This document shows, one piece after another, positions 9,501 to 17,343 of a DNA stretch of 64,000 nt. The notes beneath the pieces are model-generated. The model searched no databases, had not been told where the DNA came from, and saw only the letters and a program-made list of their open reading frames with translations. This stretch comes from DASPJR01 sp035628505 (GTDB taxonomy: Bacteria > Planctomycetota > SZUA-567 > H5-PLA8): NCBI GenBank assembly GCA_035628505.1, contig DASPJR010000011.1:5916-69915 (forward strand). Reading direction: 5' to 3'. The first letter of the stretch is position 1. Every line of letters begins with the position of its first letter. A program made the position numbers and the translations under genes.

Positions 9501-10348
9501 TTCGCCATCTCTTCGCTGCTCTTAAGGTAGAACTCGTCGCAGGCAAACTTCAGGCGCTGCGTGTCGCTGAGCAGTTTTCCGGTGCCGATGCAGAGCAGCG
9601 CGTCATGCGCCTTGGCGTCGTCGCGGTCGGTGTAGTGGCTGTCGTTGGTGCAGATCAGCTTGCCGCCGAGCTCCTTCGACATCTTTATAATTGCCTCATT
9701 TACTTTCTTTTGAAGTGAGGCGAGTTCGCGCATGGCTTCGGTCGCTTCAGGCGTTTCGGCGCGGCCGATGCAGTGATCCTGCAGCTCGAAGTAGAAGTTC
9801 TCCTTGCCGAAGATCTCCTGGTAGATGCCAGCCTGACGGTACGCAGCGGAATAATCCTTATTCAGAACATTCTGCGGCACTTCGCTGCCGATGCAGCCGC
9901 TGGACGCGATTAATCCTTTGCTGTGCCTGGCGAGCAGCTCACGGTCGACGCGCGGATGGTAGTAGAACCCTTCCTGGTACGCGCTGCTCGAGAGCTTCAT
10001 CAAATTCTTGTAGCCGTCCAGATCGGCGGCCCAGAGCAGCAGGTGGTGGTCGTAATGGCCTTCCACTTTCTCGCGCTTTGTGCGGCTCTCGCCGTTGGGA
10101 ACGACATACGCTTCCATGCCGATGATCGGCTTGACCGGCGGGAGGCCGACCTTGTCGACGTCCTTCTCCGTTTCCTTGCATGTCTTGTAAAATTCAATCG
10201 CGCCGAACATGTTGCCATGATCGGTGATCGCCAGCGCGGGCTGATTCATCTTGCGCGCACGCTTGACGATGTCGGCAATGCGCGAGGCGCCGTCGAGGAG
10301 GCTGTACTGCGTATGCGTGTGAAGATGACAAAACGTCGGCGCGGGCAT
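6524..10348 (-). CDS. dnaE: DNA polymerase III alpha subunit
   Basis: This is the replicative C-family polymerase, 1274 residues from the ATG at 10348. I prefer that start over the open extension to 10405 because the canonical N-terminus ('FCHLHTHTQYSLLDG') begins five residues later and the extension is encoded by a simple repeat. The PHP domain occupies about residues 1-210. The polymerase core shows 'PGRGSAAGS' near 387 and the catalytic triad motif PDIDIDF at 427-433. The helix-hairpin-helix and OB-fold regions follow. A low-complexity linker (GNGHGNGNGNS) sits near residue 1160 and a 16-residue Pro/Gln-rich tail ends the protein. No intein is present. It is expected to act in the cytoplasm with the sliding clamp at the replication fork. 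Confidence 0.97.
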   Translation of the reverse strand: MPAPTFCHLHTHTQYSLLDGASRIADIVKRARKMNQPALAITDHGNMFGAIEFYKTCKETEKDVDKVGLPPVKPIIGMEAYVVPNGESRTKREKVEGHYDHHLLLWAADLDGYKNLMKLSSSAYQEGFYYHPRVDRELLARHSKGLIASSGCIGSEVPQNVLNKDYSAAYRQAGIYQEIFGKENFYFELQDHCIGRAETPEATEAMRELASLQKKVNEAIIKMSKELGGKLICTNDSHYTDRDDAKAHDALLCIGTGKLLSDTQRLKFACDEFYLKSSEEMAKLFGEIPQALGNTLEIADRCNLKLKFGDYHFPVFKIPNGEEPNVYFRRQVMDGMKWRYGDPVPEKMMARANEELRVLEKMGFVGYLLIVWDIIREARARGIPVGPGRGSAAGSIVCYALGITNLEPLRYNLIFERFVNEGRNEMPDIDIDFCQSRRSEVITYVQEKYGRDCTANIITFNAMLAKGAVRDVGRVMNWELPEVNNVAKLIPMEPGKKIVLKPAPEKRADGDATIYAVDDVEELKTLYTNDERAKELIDLARKCEGIARNTGCHAAGLVIADKPVTEYCPLYTDKNGMTLTQYEMAHIDPVGLLKIDFLGLETLTKLKVTCDLIKERRGTKVKEPLTKEGTIDLDKISLDDAKTYRMMSRGDARAVFQFESEGMRKMLVDARPDCLEDLVALNAMFRPGPLQFIPSFCARKHGAEPVVYEIPQLEPILKDTYGIIVYQEQVMQIANQLAGFTLSEADSLRKAMGKKKKDLMEKYCVQFVDGCAKNGIDPAKAKALYETIEKFASYGFNKSHAAAYAFVAYQTAYLKANYPAEFMAGNMSLEQGKTDKVVEYIDESRRMGLDVLPPDINSSGIRFGIENDTLLRFSLGAIKGVGEKAVESIVAEREKNGKFKDLYDFCERIDSKNVNKGCLESLIKAGAFDGISGGMGRASLLAAIEDAMTQGSTMRQDRNAGQGNLFGGGGEEQSKGDFRPQLPRVPDWPEKKRLEEEKSVLGFYLSGHPLAEARELVEGLSTRSIKGLGEIPDGYMVVVGAYVTSVQTTVTRSKGEKMAILSIEDFTGSMQAVIFPRAYARFKDLLAPDRILFFKGKVKADNGGMVKKQDAEGGPPPMSLLVDDILTVDAAAAIYTKEVGIAVSPNGISKNTKAGAQNGNGHGNGNGNSKAKSDAPANPTAAVEAKLKSVLGVMKEYPGNVEVYFHVEVEDINGNPATVIVRSGQGKGIRAAPELFAALRDILDRGAVRVTGEGNQAQKPAPPRWQQKPQVANA

Positions 10349-10351
10349 TGA

Positions 10352-10392
10352 TTTTGAGTCCAGAGTCTGGAGTCTTGGAATCTGGAGTCGCG
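10352..10392. repeat. Imperfect 'gagtc-tgga' repeat tract upstream of dnaE
   Basis: Five imperfect copies of a 7-8 base unit (gagtcca, gagtctg, gagtctt, gaatctg, gagtcgc) lie directly before the chosen dnaE start. The same motif, in another orientation, recurs at 34197-34290. Confidence 0.7.
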
Positions 10393-10521
10393 ACGGCAAC
10401 TCCATTGCATCCAGTTTAGTCCGTTAGAGGATGGTTCAAACGCGGAAGCGCGAAACTTTTTTTGACCCGAAAAGACTTCATTCACCGCAGAGACGAAAAG
10501 GCGCAGCGAACAGCTTTAATG

Positions 10522-11211
10522 TTATTTCTTAGAGCGGAATTTCCGGCCGCCGGAAGCCCTCTGCAGGATCTCGCGGAGCGTCGTTTTGAATCCGGGCAGA
10601 ACTTTGCCGCCATCGAGTGGCTCGGTTTCGCTCAACCGGGTGAACTCTTTCGGGCTGGTGTAAACATCGACGACCTTCTTTTTAATATCCACCAGCCACA
10701 CCAGCTTTGCGCCGGCCTCAAAATATTCGCGCGTCTTGCGCTCCATTTCACGCTTCGTGTTACCTTTGCTGAGCACTTCAATTGCAAGATCGGGAGCGAG
10801 ATCAGGTAGCGGTTCTACGGGAAGCTCTTGATCGGGAAAACGGTTCCAACTTATAAATGCGACATCGGGAATACGAACCAATCCGGGCATTAGCCGAAGG
10901 GTACCGTCTGCGCCTGTAATCATTCCCAAATCATGCTTATCCAGATATTCGCGAACAATGTGTATAATCATGGCCGCAACGCAGCCTTCAAACCACCCCA
11001 TAGTTTTCTCCACGAGGACGCCGTCGACGAGTTCTACAAGGCGCTTATCGTCGCCGTCCACATAGCGGATTACGTCTTCTTCCGTCGCGGTTCCCGGAGG
11101 CGGATCAAAAAGAATGCGGCTCAGCGGGACGCCGCCAAGCCGCTTCACGAGATCTTTCAGCGTGTCGATTCTGTCAGTATTAGAGTGTCGTCGAAGAGCA
11201 GTGACGGCCAT
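10522..11211 (-). CDS. Uma2-family (DUF820) putative endonuclease
   Basis: The 229-residue protein belongs to the Uma2/DUF820 group, which has a PD-(D/E)XK nuclease fold. Family landmarks are the early 'VELVDGVLVEK' (acidic residue of the core), 'RIPDVAFISWNRFP' in the middle, and 'PDLAIEVLSKGNTKREMERK' with its E and K. The C-terminal half carries 'YFEAGAKLVWLVDIKKKVVDVY'. The family is widespread in cyanobacteria, planctomycetes and similar genomes, with no settled biological role. It is about 40 residues longer at the N-terminus than the copy at 40298. It stands alone between dnaE and the chaperone block. Confidence 0.92.
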   Translation of the reverse strand: MAVTALRRHSNTDRIDTLKDLVKRLGGVPLSRILFDPPPGTATEEDVIRYVDGDDKRLVELVDGVLVEKTMGWFEGCVAAMIIHIVREYLDKHDLGMITGADGTLRLMPGLVRIPDVAFISWNRFPDQELPVEPLPDLAPDLAIEVLSKGNTKREMERKTREYFEAGAKLVWLVDIKKKVVDVYTSPKEFTRLSETEPLDGGKVLPGFKTTLREILQRASGGRKFRSKK

Positions 11212-11270
11212 AGTCAGATCCCCGTCACTGAGTGTATATCACAGAAAGCGTCTGGCAACACGAGCCCCGC

Positions 11271-12011
11271 TTACTTCTTTTCCGGCTCTGCAACCAGCAC
11301 CTGCGCCGGACGCAGCGGCAGGCCCTTCCAGAGATAGCCCGCGCGAAGCTCTTCGAGGACCGTGTTCGGCTTCTCGCCCTTCGACGGATCAGCGGGCCGC
11401 TTCACCACGGCTTCGTGAACGGTCGGATCGAACGGCTTGCCCTTGGCTTCAATGCGCTGCAGTCCGCGCACAGTCAACACCTGCTTGAGCGAGAGTGAAA
11501 TCATATCCAGCGCCTGACGCAGCCGCTCCACATCGGTTTCTTTCGTTGCGGCGTCACTGAGCGTGAGGTCGAGGCTGTCGAGAATCGGCAGCAGTTCAGA
11601 CACGTAACTGCGCAGCGCCAGTTCTTCAGCGCGTTCCAGGTCCTTGGCCGTGCGCGACTGGTAATTCAGGAAATCCGCTCGCGCGCGAGCGGCGCTGTCT
11701 TTGAGCTTGTCGCGCTCGGCGGTAAGTGCTGCCACCTGTTCCGCGTTCCCGCCCCCGAGGTGCGACGCGCGATGAACCAGGTCGCGCACCGTTGCCTGCT
11801 GCGCGCGGATTTCTCCCAGATCGGACGCTTTGGGCACTTCGCCGACCGTCTTGCGGAAAAAGCGTTCGAGGTCCTGGCAGAACGCCTCGGCCTCTTCGGC
11901 CAGCTTCTGTGAAGGCGTCTGCGCCGCGCTGCCGGCGGTCTCTTCGGACTTCCTGGGCTTGGGCTCTTCGTTCTCTTTCACGCCTGCCTTTTCAGTTTCA
12001 GCCTTGATCAT
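11271..12011 (-). CDS. grpE: GrpE nucleotide exchange factor
   Basis: GrpE releases ADP from DnaK and resets the Hsp70 cycle. The 246-residue product has a low-complexity charged N-terminus (about 1-50) and a predicted long coiled coil (about 90-160). The conserved C-terminal beta domain follows, with 'PFDPTVHEAVVKRP' and 'GYLWKGLPLRPAQVLVA' near the end. It is longer than most GrpE proteins (about 190-210). It begins 25 bases after dnaJ on the same strand, with an AGGA ribosome site. dnaK itself is not in the window. Confidence 0.95.
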   Translation of the reverse strand: MIKAETEKAGVKENEEPKPRKSEETAGSAAQTPSQKLAEEAEAFCQDLERFFRKTVGEVPKASDLGEIRAQQATVRDLVHRASHLGGGNAEQVAALTAERDKLKDSAARARADFLNYQSRTAKDLERAEELALRSYVSELLPILDSLDLTLSDAATKETDVERLRQALDMISLSLKQVLTVRGLQRIEAKGKPFDPTVHEAVVKRPADPSKGEKPNTVLEELRAGYLWKGLPLRPAQVLVAEPEKK

Positions 12012-12036
12012 GGTTCCGTTCCTGCATCATCGAAAG

Positions 12037-13188
12037 TTATTCTTCACTGAAAAACTCGCGGATCTTTCCAAACAGCGAGCGCTTCTGCGCAGTGACGCCG
12101 GATTTTTCCAGCTCGGCCAGCTTGCGCAGCAACTCCTCCTGCTCGGCCGACAGCTTCTTGGGCACTTCGACCACCACGCGAACGAGCTGGTCGCCCTTTC
12201 CGTATCCATGCACATCCGGCATGCCAAGTCCGGACATTTTCAGAAGTTTCCCGGAAGGCGTTCCGGCCGGAATTTTCAGCCGCGCGCGCCCCTCCAGCGT
12301 GGGCACATCCACTTCCCCGCCCAGGGCTGCCATGGTGAAAGGAATGGAGACCTGCAGGAAAATATCATTCTCTCGGCGCACAAAAATATCGTGCTCTTTG
12401 ACATGCACGAACACGTATAGATCGCCGCGCCGCCCGCCCAGTCCCTCTTCGCCCTGGCCCTGCAGGCGAATGCGTGTGTTGTCGGAAATCCCCGCCGGAA
12501 TCGGAACCTCCAGGCGGATCTTGCGTGCTTCGCGTCCGCTTCCGCGGCAGGTTTTGCACGGGCTCTCCACGACCTGGCCGCGGCCGCCGCAGCGTGCGCA
12601 GGTCGTGCGCATGGTAAAGAATCCCTGGCTGCGCGTGGAGTAACCGCTCCCGCGGCAGTAGGAGCACGTTACCGGCTTGGTTCCGGGCTTGGCGCCGCTG
12701 CCTTTGCAGGTGTCGCAGAGTTCTTCGCGCGCGATCTCAATCGTCTTCTTCACGCCTTTATAGGCGCTCTCCAGATCGATTTCGATGTCGTAGCGCAGCG
12801 ACGCGCCCTGACCGCTGGCTTCCTGATGCGACGCCCCGCCGAAGAGGTCGTCGAAAATTGAGCCGCCGCCCATTCCGCCGCGCGCGCCGCCGCCGAAGAA
12901 CTGGTTGAGAATGTCTTCGACTGAGACGCCGTGAAAGTCCGCTCCCCCGCCCCCGCCGACGGCAGCGTGGCCGAACTGGTCGTAGGCCGAGCGCTTCTGC
13001 TCATCGGAGAGAACCGAATAGGCTTCGGCGATCTCCTTGAACTTTTCTTCGGCCTCTTCTTTGTTGTTCGGATTGCGGTCCGGGTGCCATTTCTTGGCGA
13101 GCGTGCGGAAGGCCGACTTGATTTCATCGGCGCTCGCGTCTTTCTTGACGCCCAGGACTTCGTAGTAATCGCGCTTTGTTGCAGCCAC
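12037..13188 (-). CDS. dnaJ: Chaperone DnaJ (type I Hsp40)
   Basis: This is the co-chaperone that loads substrates on DnaK and stimulates its ATPase. The 383-residue protein starts at a GTG (13188). It has a J domain (about 1-70, 'KKWHPDRN' with the HPD motif), a Gly/Phe-rich linker (about 75-125), and four zinc repeats CDTCKGSG, CSYCRGSG, CARCGGRG and CKTCRGSG. The C-terminal substrate-binding domains follow. All eight zinc cysteines are present. A palindromic repeat element (13209-13345) separates it from groEL upstream, so it may be read as an operon member or from its own promoter. Confidence 0.97.
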   Translation of the reverse strand: MAATKRDYYEVLGVKKDASADEIKSAFRTLAKKWHPDRNPNNKEEAEEKFKEIAEAYSVLSDEQKRSAYDQFGHAAVGGGGGADFHGVSVEDILNQFFGGGARGGMGGGSIFDDLFGGASHQEASGQGASLRYDIEIDLESAYKGVKKTIEIAREELCDTCKGSGAKPGTKPVTCSYCRGSGYSTRSQGFFTMRTTCARCGGRGQVVESPCKTCRGSGREARKIRLEVPIPAGISDNTRIRLQGQGEEGLGGRRGDLYVFVHVKEHDIFVRRENDIFLQVSIPFTMAALGGEVDVPTLEGRARLKIPAGTPSGKLLKMSGLGMPDVHGYGKGDQLVRVVVEVPKKLSAEQEELLRKLAELEKSGVTAQKRSLFGKIREFFSEE

Positions 13189-13208
13189 GGGTGTTCTCGC
13201 TGTGTTGT

Positions 13209-13345
13209 TTCCCTCTCCCTTTGGGAGAGGGCCGAGCGAGCGGAGCGAGACTGGGGTGAGGGAGAACCTACCGACTGCGGATGGTTCTCCCTCACCCCCT
13301 CATTCGCTTTCGCTCATGTGGGCCCTCTCCCGGAGGGAGAGGGAC
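13209..13345. repeat. Three-hairpin intergenic element, copy 1
   Basis: About 137 bases form a long dyad: each half carries its own hairpin (ccctcccttt-type, e.g. ccctctccctttgggagaggg) and the centre pairs ggtgagggagaacc with ggttctccctcacc around a 14-base loop. Between these lies the trademark run gagcgagcggagcgaga. Copies with the same plan are at 44608-44746 and 49608-49749. Confidence 0.9.
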
Positions 13346-13418
13346 TTTAAATTCGAGAGCCCTCTCAATCGCGGATTGAGAGGGCTCTCTATTTTTTTAT
13401 TGCGCTGGAAATCACAGA

Positions 13419-13453
13419 CCAATCCGCAATCCGCAATCTCCAATCCGCAATCA
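13419..13453. repeat. Imperfect 7-base tandem repeat (aatccgc unit)
   Basis: About five units of aatccgc with one variant (aatctcc) lie just after the stop codon of the second groEL. It belongs to the set of period-7 tracts described in the findings. Confidence 0.75.
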
Positions 13454-13455
13454 GA

Positions 13456-15075
13456 CTAGTGAATCGCGCCCGAGACCAGCTTCTTCTCGTCGCCTTCTTC
13501 CTTGTACTCCGTGATCATCGTGTCGACCGTCAGCAGCAGGGCCGCAACCGACGCAGCGTTCTGCAGCGCGCTCTTGACGACCTTCGCCGGATCGAAGATG
13601 CCGGACTTGGCCAGATCTTCGTACTCGCCGGTCTTGGCGTTGAAGCCGTAAGAGCCCTTGTTTTCCTTGACCTCTTCGACCACCACGCCGCCATCGAAGC
13701 CGGCGTTCTCTGCGATCGTGCGCAGAGGATGCTCGAGCGCCTTGGCCACGATGTCAGCGCCGTACTTCTCGTCGCCGCGCAGCTTGCTCTTTGCCTTCTC
13801 GATCGCAGCGCTCGCGCGCAGCAGAGCCACTCCGCCGCCCGCAACGATGCCTTCCTGCGCCGCAGCCTTCGCCGCGTTCACAGCGTCGGTCACGCGTTCC
13901 TTCGCTTCCTTCATGGCCGTCTCGGTCGGAGCGCCCGCGCGGATCAGCGCGACGCCGCCGGCCAGCTTCGCCAGGCGTTCCTGGAGCTTTTCGCGGTCGT
14001 AATCGCTGGTGCTCGCTTCGATCTGAGCGCGGATCTGTCCCACGCGCGCCTGGACGTCCGACTTCTTGCCGGCGCCTTCGACGATCGTGGTGTTGTCCTT
14101 GTCGACGACAACCTTCTTGGCGCGGCCCAGGTCGGCGAGCTCAACGTTTTCGAGCTTGATGCCGAGGTCTTCGCTGATGAAGCGTCCGCCAGTCATGACG
14201 GCGATATCGCCCAGCAGAGCCTTGCGGCGGTCGCCGAATGCCGGGGCCTTCGTCGCGATGCACTTGACCAGGCCGCGCAGCTTGTTGATGACCAGCGCGG
14301 CGAGCGCTTCGCCTTCGATTTCTTCAGCGATGATGACAAACGGCTTGCCGGTCTGAACAATTTTCTCGAGCAGCGGGAGGAACTCGCGCAGGCTGCTGAT
14401 CTTCTTTTCGTAAAGCAGAACGTAGCAGTCTTCGAGCTCCGCGGTCATTGAGTCGGTGTTGGTGACGAAGTAGGGCGAGAGGTAACCCTTGTCGTAGCGC
14501 ATGCCGGTGACCACTTCCAGCTCGGTCTCCGTGCCCTTGCCTTCTTCGACCGTGACCACGCCGTCCTTGCCGACCTTCTCCATCGCTTCGGCGATCAGCT
14601 TGCCGATGACTTCATCGTCGTTGGCGCTGACGGTCGCGACGCGGGCCATGTCCTGCTTGTTGGCAACCGGCTTGGCCTGTTCGGTGATCGCTTCGAGAAC
14701 GGCTTCGACAGCCGCTTCGATGCCGCGCTTGATCGCCATCGGGTTGTGGCCCGCGGTGATGTAGCGCACGCCTTCGGAATAGATCGCGCTGGCGAGCGTG
14801 GTTGCAGTGGTCGTGCCGTCGCCGACGACGTCGTTGGTCTTGCTGGCGACCTGGCGAACCATCTGCGCGCCCATGTTTTCGAAGGCGTCTTCCAGTTCCA
14901 CTTCCTTGGCAACGGTCACGCCGTCATTGACCACGCCGGGGCCGCCGAAGGACTTCTCGTAAGCCACCCAGCGTCCGCCCGGGCCCATCGTGGCCTTGAC
15001 CACGCGAGCGAGCTTCTGAACGCCGGCGAGAATTTTTTGCCTCGCCTCATCGGTGTAAAGCAGTTGTTTAGCCAT
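13456..15075 (-). CDS. groEL: Chaperonin GroEL, divergent second copy
   Basis: This 539-residue Hsp60 starts at the ATG at 15075 (MAKQLLYTDE), with GGGGAA upstream; the six-residue extension to 15093 is unlikely. The nucleotide site DGTTTATTLA and the catalytic Asp region 'RVTDAVNAAKAA' are intact. So are the apical hydrophobic residues (YLSPYF, 'FLPLLEKI'). Differences from the usual pattern lie in the equatorial N-terminal part: 'TMGPGGRWVAY' replaces the 'TLGPKGRNV' type, and 'GGPGVVNDGVTV' replaces 'GAPTITKDGVTV', so two conserved lysines (K34 and K51 in E. coli numbering) are Gly and Asn. The C-terminus ends 'KKLVSGAIH' with no Gly-Gly-Met tail. It lies downstream of groES and may be a specialised paralogue forming its own or mixed rings. 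Confidence 0.95.
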   Translation of the reverse strand: MAKQLLYTDEARQKILAGVQKLARVVKATMGPGGRWVAYEKSFGGPGVVNDGVTVAKEVELEDAFENMGAQMVRQVASKTNDVVGDGTTTATTLASAIYSEGVRYITAGHNPMAIKRGIEAAVEAVLEAITEQAKPVANKQDMARVATVSANDDEVIGKLIAEAMEKVGKDGVVTVEEGKGTETELEVVTGMRYDKGYLSPYFVTNTDSMTAELEDCYVLLYEKKISSLREFLPLLEKIVQTGKPFVIIAEEIEGEALAALVINKLRGLVKCIATKAPAFGDRRKALLGDIAVMTGGRFISEDLGIKLENVELADLGRAKKVVVDKDNTTIVEGAGKKSDVQARVGQIRAQIEASTSDYDREKLQERLAKLAGGVALIRAGAPTETAMKEAKERVTDAVNAAKAAAQEGIVAGGGVALLRASAAIEKAKSKLRGDEKYGADIVAKALEHPLRTIAENAGFDGGVVVEEVKENKGSYGFNAKTGEYEDLAKSGIFDPAKVVKSALQNAASVAALLLTVDTMITEYKEEGDEKKLVSGAIH

Positions 15076-15140
15076 GGTTATTCGGTTCCCCAAAATTTGT
15101 TTTTCAGTCAGGACGCGTCATCCGCGCCGCGGAATCTTGT

Positions 15141-15210
15141 GATGCATAACGCATGATGATAACTGCGGGCTCTGCCATCAGCGCTTATTATGCATTATGC
15201 ATCATGCATT
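15141..15210. repeat. 'gcattat/gcatcat' repeats between groEL and groES
   Basis: Two runs of period-7 sequence (gatgcataacgcatgatgat near 15141; tgcattatgcatcatgcatt near 15188) face each other as an imperfect inverted repeat in the short groES-groEL gap. The second run abuts the groES stop codon. Confidence 0.65.
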
Positions 15211-15526
15211 AACTCAGCTTCGCCAGCAGGTCGCTCTCGCGGACAATGAGGCACTCTTCGCCGCCGACCTTCACTTCCGTGCCCGAGTACTTGCCGAAGA
15301 GAACGGTGTCGCCAACCTTGATCTCGAGCGTCGCGCGCTTGCCGTTGTCCAGGAGCTTGCCCGGTCCGACGGCGATGACTTCGCCGCGCTGCGGCTTTTC
15401 CTTGGCGGTGTCCGGCAGAACGATGCCGCCGGCCGTCTTTTCTTCAGCTTCCAGGCGGCGCAGAACAATGCGGTCGTCCAGGGGCTGCAGTTCAACTTTG
15501 ATCTTCTTTGCTGTCGCAGTGGCCAT
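15209..15526 (-). CDS. groES: Co-chaperonin GroES
   Basis: This is the lid of the chaperonin chamber. The 105-residue product has the usual 'PLDDRIVLRRLEAEEKTAGG' start followed by the mobile loop and IVLPDTAKEKPQ, then 'VGPGKLLDNGKR' (roof), 'VGDTVLFGKYSGTEV' and an acidic C-terminal strand. It has about eight extra residues (MATATAKK) at the N-terminus. GGAGG lies 9 bases upstream of the ATG. It is placed between two groEL genes on the same strand, so the operon order is groEL, groES, groEL. Confidence 0.97.
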   Translation of the reverse strand: MATATAKKIKVELQPLDDRIVLRRLEAEEKTAGGIVLPDTAKEKPQRGEVIAVGPGKLLDNGKRATLEIKVGDTVLFGKYSGTEVKVGGEECLIVRESDLLAKLS

Positions 15527-15548
15527 CTCTTAAAACCTCCGGTTCTTT

Positions 15549-15667
15549 GGTTTCTGGTTTCTAGTTTCTAGTTTCTAGTTTAATGGATGACTGACTCTCT
15601 GATGTTTCTGGTCGGCCCCTGGTTCCTGGCTGTTAACCAGAAACCAGAAACCGTAAACCCGAAACCG
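15549..15667. repeat. 'gtttcta' and 'agaaacc' 7-base repeats forming a dyad
   Basis: About four units of gtttcta/gtttctg (15549-15580) are matched by about four complementary units of agaaacc (15636-15667), so the groEL-groES gap can fold as a long hairpin. This lies directly between groEL (stop 15676) and groES. Confidence 0.75.
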
Positions 15668-15675
15668 CCGTTAAA

Positions 15676-17343
15676 TTACATTCCCATTCCGCCCATACCG
15701 CCCATTCCGCCCATGCCACCCATACCGCCGTGGCCGTGGTCGTGACCGCCGCCGCCGCCAGCCGGTTCCTTCTCCGGAATCTTGGCGATCATGCAGTCGC
15801 TGGTGAGCAGCAACGTTGCGACAGAGGCCGCGTTCTGCAGCGCACTCTTGGTGACCTTCGCCGGATCGATGACGCCGGCCTTGACCATGTCGACATATTC
15901 GCCGGTGTCGGCGTTGAAGCCGAAGGCGCCCTTGCCGTTGCGGATCTTGTTGGCAACTACCGAGCCATCAAAACCGGCGTTCAGGGCGATGGTCTTGGCG
16001 GGCATATCCAGAGCCTTGCGGATGATCTCCACGCCGACCTGTTCGCTGGCCGGAACTCTGACCTTCTCGATTGCCGCCGCCGCGCGGATCAGCGCAACGC
16101 CGCCGCCCGGAACGATGCCGCTTTCGATGGCCGCGCGCGTTGCGTGCAGAGCGTCTTCCACGCGCGCCTTCTTTTCCTTCATTTCACTCTCGGTCGCGGC
16201 GCCGACATTGATCTGCGCCACGCCGCTGGCCAGCTTGGCCATGCGTTCCTGGAGCTTCTCCTTGTCGTAGTCGCTGGTGGTGACGCCGATTTCCTTCTTG
16301 ATCTGCTCGATGCGGGCCTGCATCTGGCGGGTGTCGCCGGCGCCTTCAACGATGGTCGTGTTCTCGGCGTCGATCTTCACCTTCTTGGCCGTGCCCAGCA
16401 TGTCAAACTCGATGCTTTCCAGCTTGATGCCGAGGTCTTCAAAGATGGCCTTGCCGCCAGTGAGAATAGCGATGTCTTCGAGCATGGCCTTGCGGCGGTC
16501 GCCGAAGCCGGGGCTCTTGACGGCCGCGACGTTGATGATGCCGCGGATCTTGTTGACCACCAGCGTGGCCAGCGCTTCGCCTTCGATGTCTTCGGCGATG
16601 ATCAGCAGTGGCTTATTGGCCTTGCTGACTTTTTCGAGCAGCGGGACAAGTTCGCGGACGTTGGAGATCTTCTTTTCGTGGATCAGGATGAGCGGCTTTT
16701 CCATCTCAACCGTCATCGAATCCTGGTTGGTGATGAAGTGCGGGCTCAGATAGCCGCGGTCGAACTGCATGCCTTCAACGACCGAAAGCTCCGTTTGCAG
16801 ACTCTTGCCTTCTTCGACGGTGATGACGCCGTCGCGGCCAACCTTCTCGAACGCTTCGGAGATCATCTTGCCGATGGCGGTGTCGCCGTTGGCCGAGATG
16901 GTCGCGATCTGTTCGATATCAGCCTTGCCCTTGATGGGGACTGCCATGGCTTCGATTTCTTTGACGATCGCTTCGACAGCCTTCTCGGCGCCGCGCTTGA
17001 TGCGCACGGGATTGGCGCCGGCGATCACGTTCTTGAGGCCTTCCAGGTAGATTGCTTCGGCCAGAACCGTCGCGGTCGTGGTGCCGTCGCCGGCGACGTC
17101 GGAGGTCTTGGAAGCGACTTCCTTCACGAGCTGCGCGGCCATGTTTTCGTAGGGATTCTGAAGCTCAACTTCTTCAGCGACGGTGACGCCGTCCTTAGTC
17201 ACTGTGGGCGAACCCCAGGACTTGTCGAGCACCGCGTTGCGGCCGCGGGGTCCGAGGGTGCTCTTGACCGCTCGGGCGAGCTTGGTGACACCCTCGCGAA
17301 TGTGCTGGTGTGCCTCTTCATCGAAGGCCAGTTGCTTGGCCAT
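15676..17343 (-). CDS. groEL: Chaperonin GroEL, canonical copy
   Basis: This 555-residue Hsp60 follows the standard pattern: 'TLGPRGRNAVLDKSWGSP' with 'TVTKDGVTVAEEVEL' after it, DGTTTATVLAEA, apical 'FDRGYLSPHF', the catalytic 'VEDALHATRAA', and a GGMGGMGGMGGMGM tail after a His/Gly-rich segment (GGGGHDHGHGG). The His-rich insert before the tail is unusual and could bind metal. A GGAGG lies 10 bases upstream of the ATG. It is the first gene of the chaperone run. I could not find a CIRCE element or a clear sigma-32 promoter in the 318 bases upstream. Confidence 0.97.
   Translation of the reverse strand: MAKQLAFDEEAHQHIREGVTKLARAVKSTLGPRGRNAVLDKSWGSPTVTKDGVTVAEEVELQNPYENMAAQLVKEVASKTSDVAGDGTTTATVLAEAIYLEGLKNVIAGANPVRIKRGAEKAVEAIVKEIEAMAVPIKGKADIEQIATISANGDTAIGKMISEAFEKVGRDGVITVEEGKSLQTELSVVEGMQFDRGYLSPHFITNQDSMTVEMEKPLILIHEKKISNVRELVPLLEKVSKANKPLLIIAEDIEGEALATLVVNKIRGIINVAAVKSPGFGDRRKAMLEDIAILTGGKAIFEDLGIKLESIEFDMLGTAKKVKIDAENTTIVEGAGDTRQMQARIEQIKKEIGVTTSDYDKEKLQERMAKLASGVAQINVGAATESEMKEKKARVEDALHATRAAIESGIVPGGGVALIRAAAAIEKVRVPASEQVGVEIIRKALDMPAKTIALNAGFDGSVVANKIRNGKGAFGFNADTGEYVDMVKAGVIDPAKVTKSALQNAASVATLLLTSDCMIAKIPEKEPAGGGGGHDHGHGGMGGMGGMGGMGGMGM

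Noticed and set aside
10349..10405. Longer dnaE start
   Set aside because: The 19 extra codons are made of a simple gagtc repeat and no DnaE has such an N-terminus.
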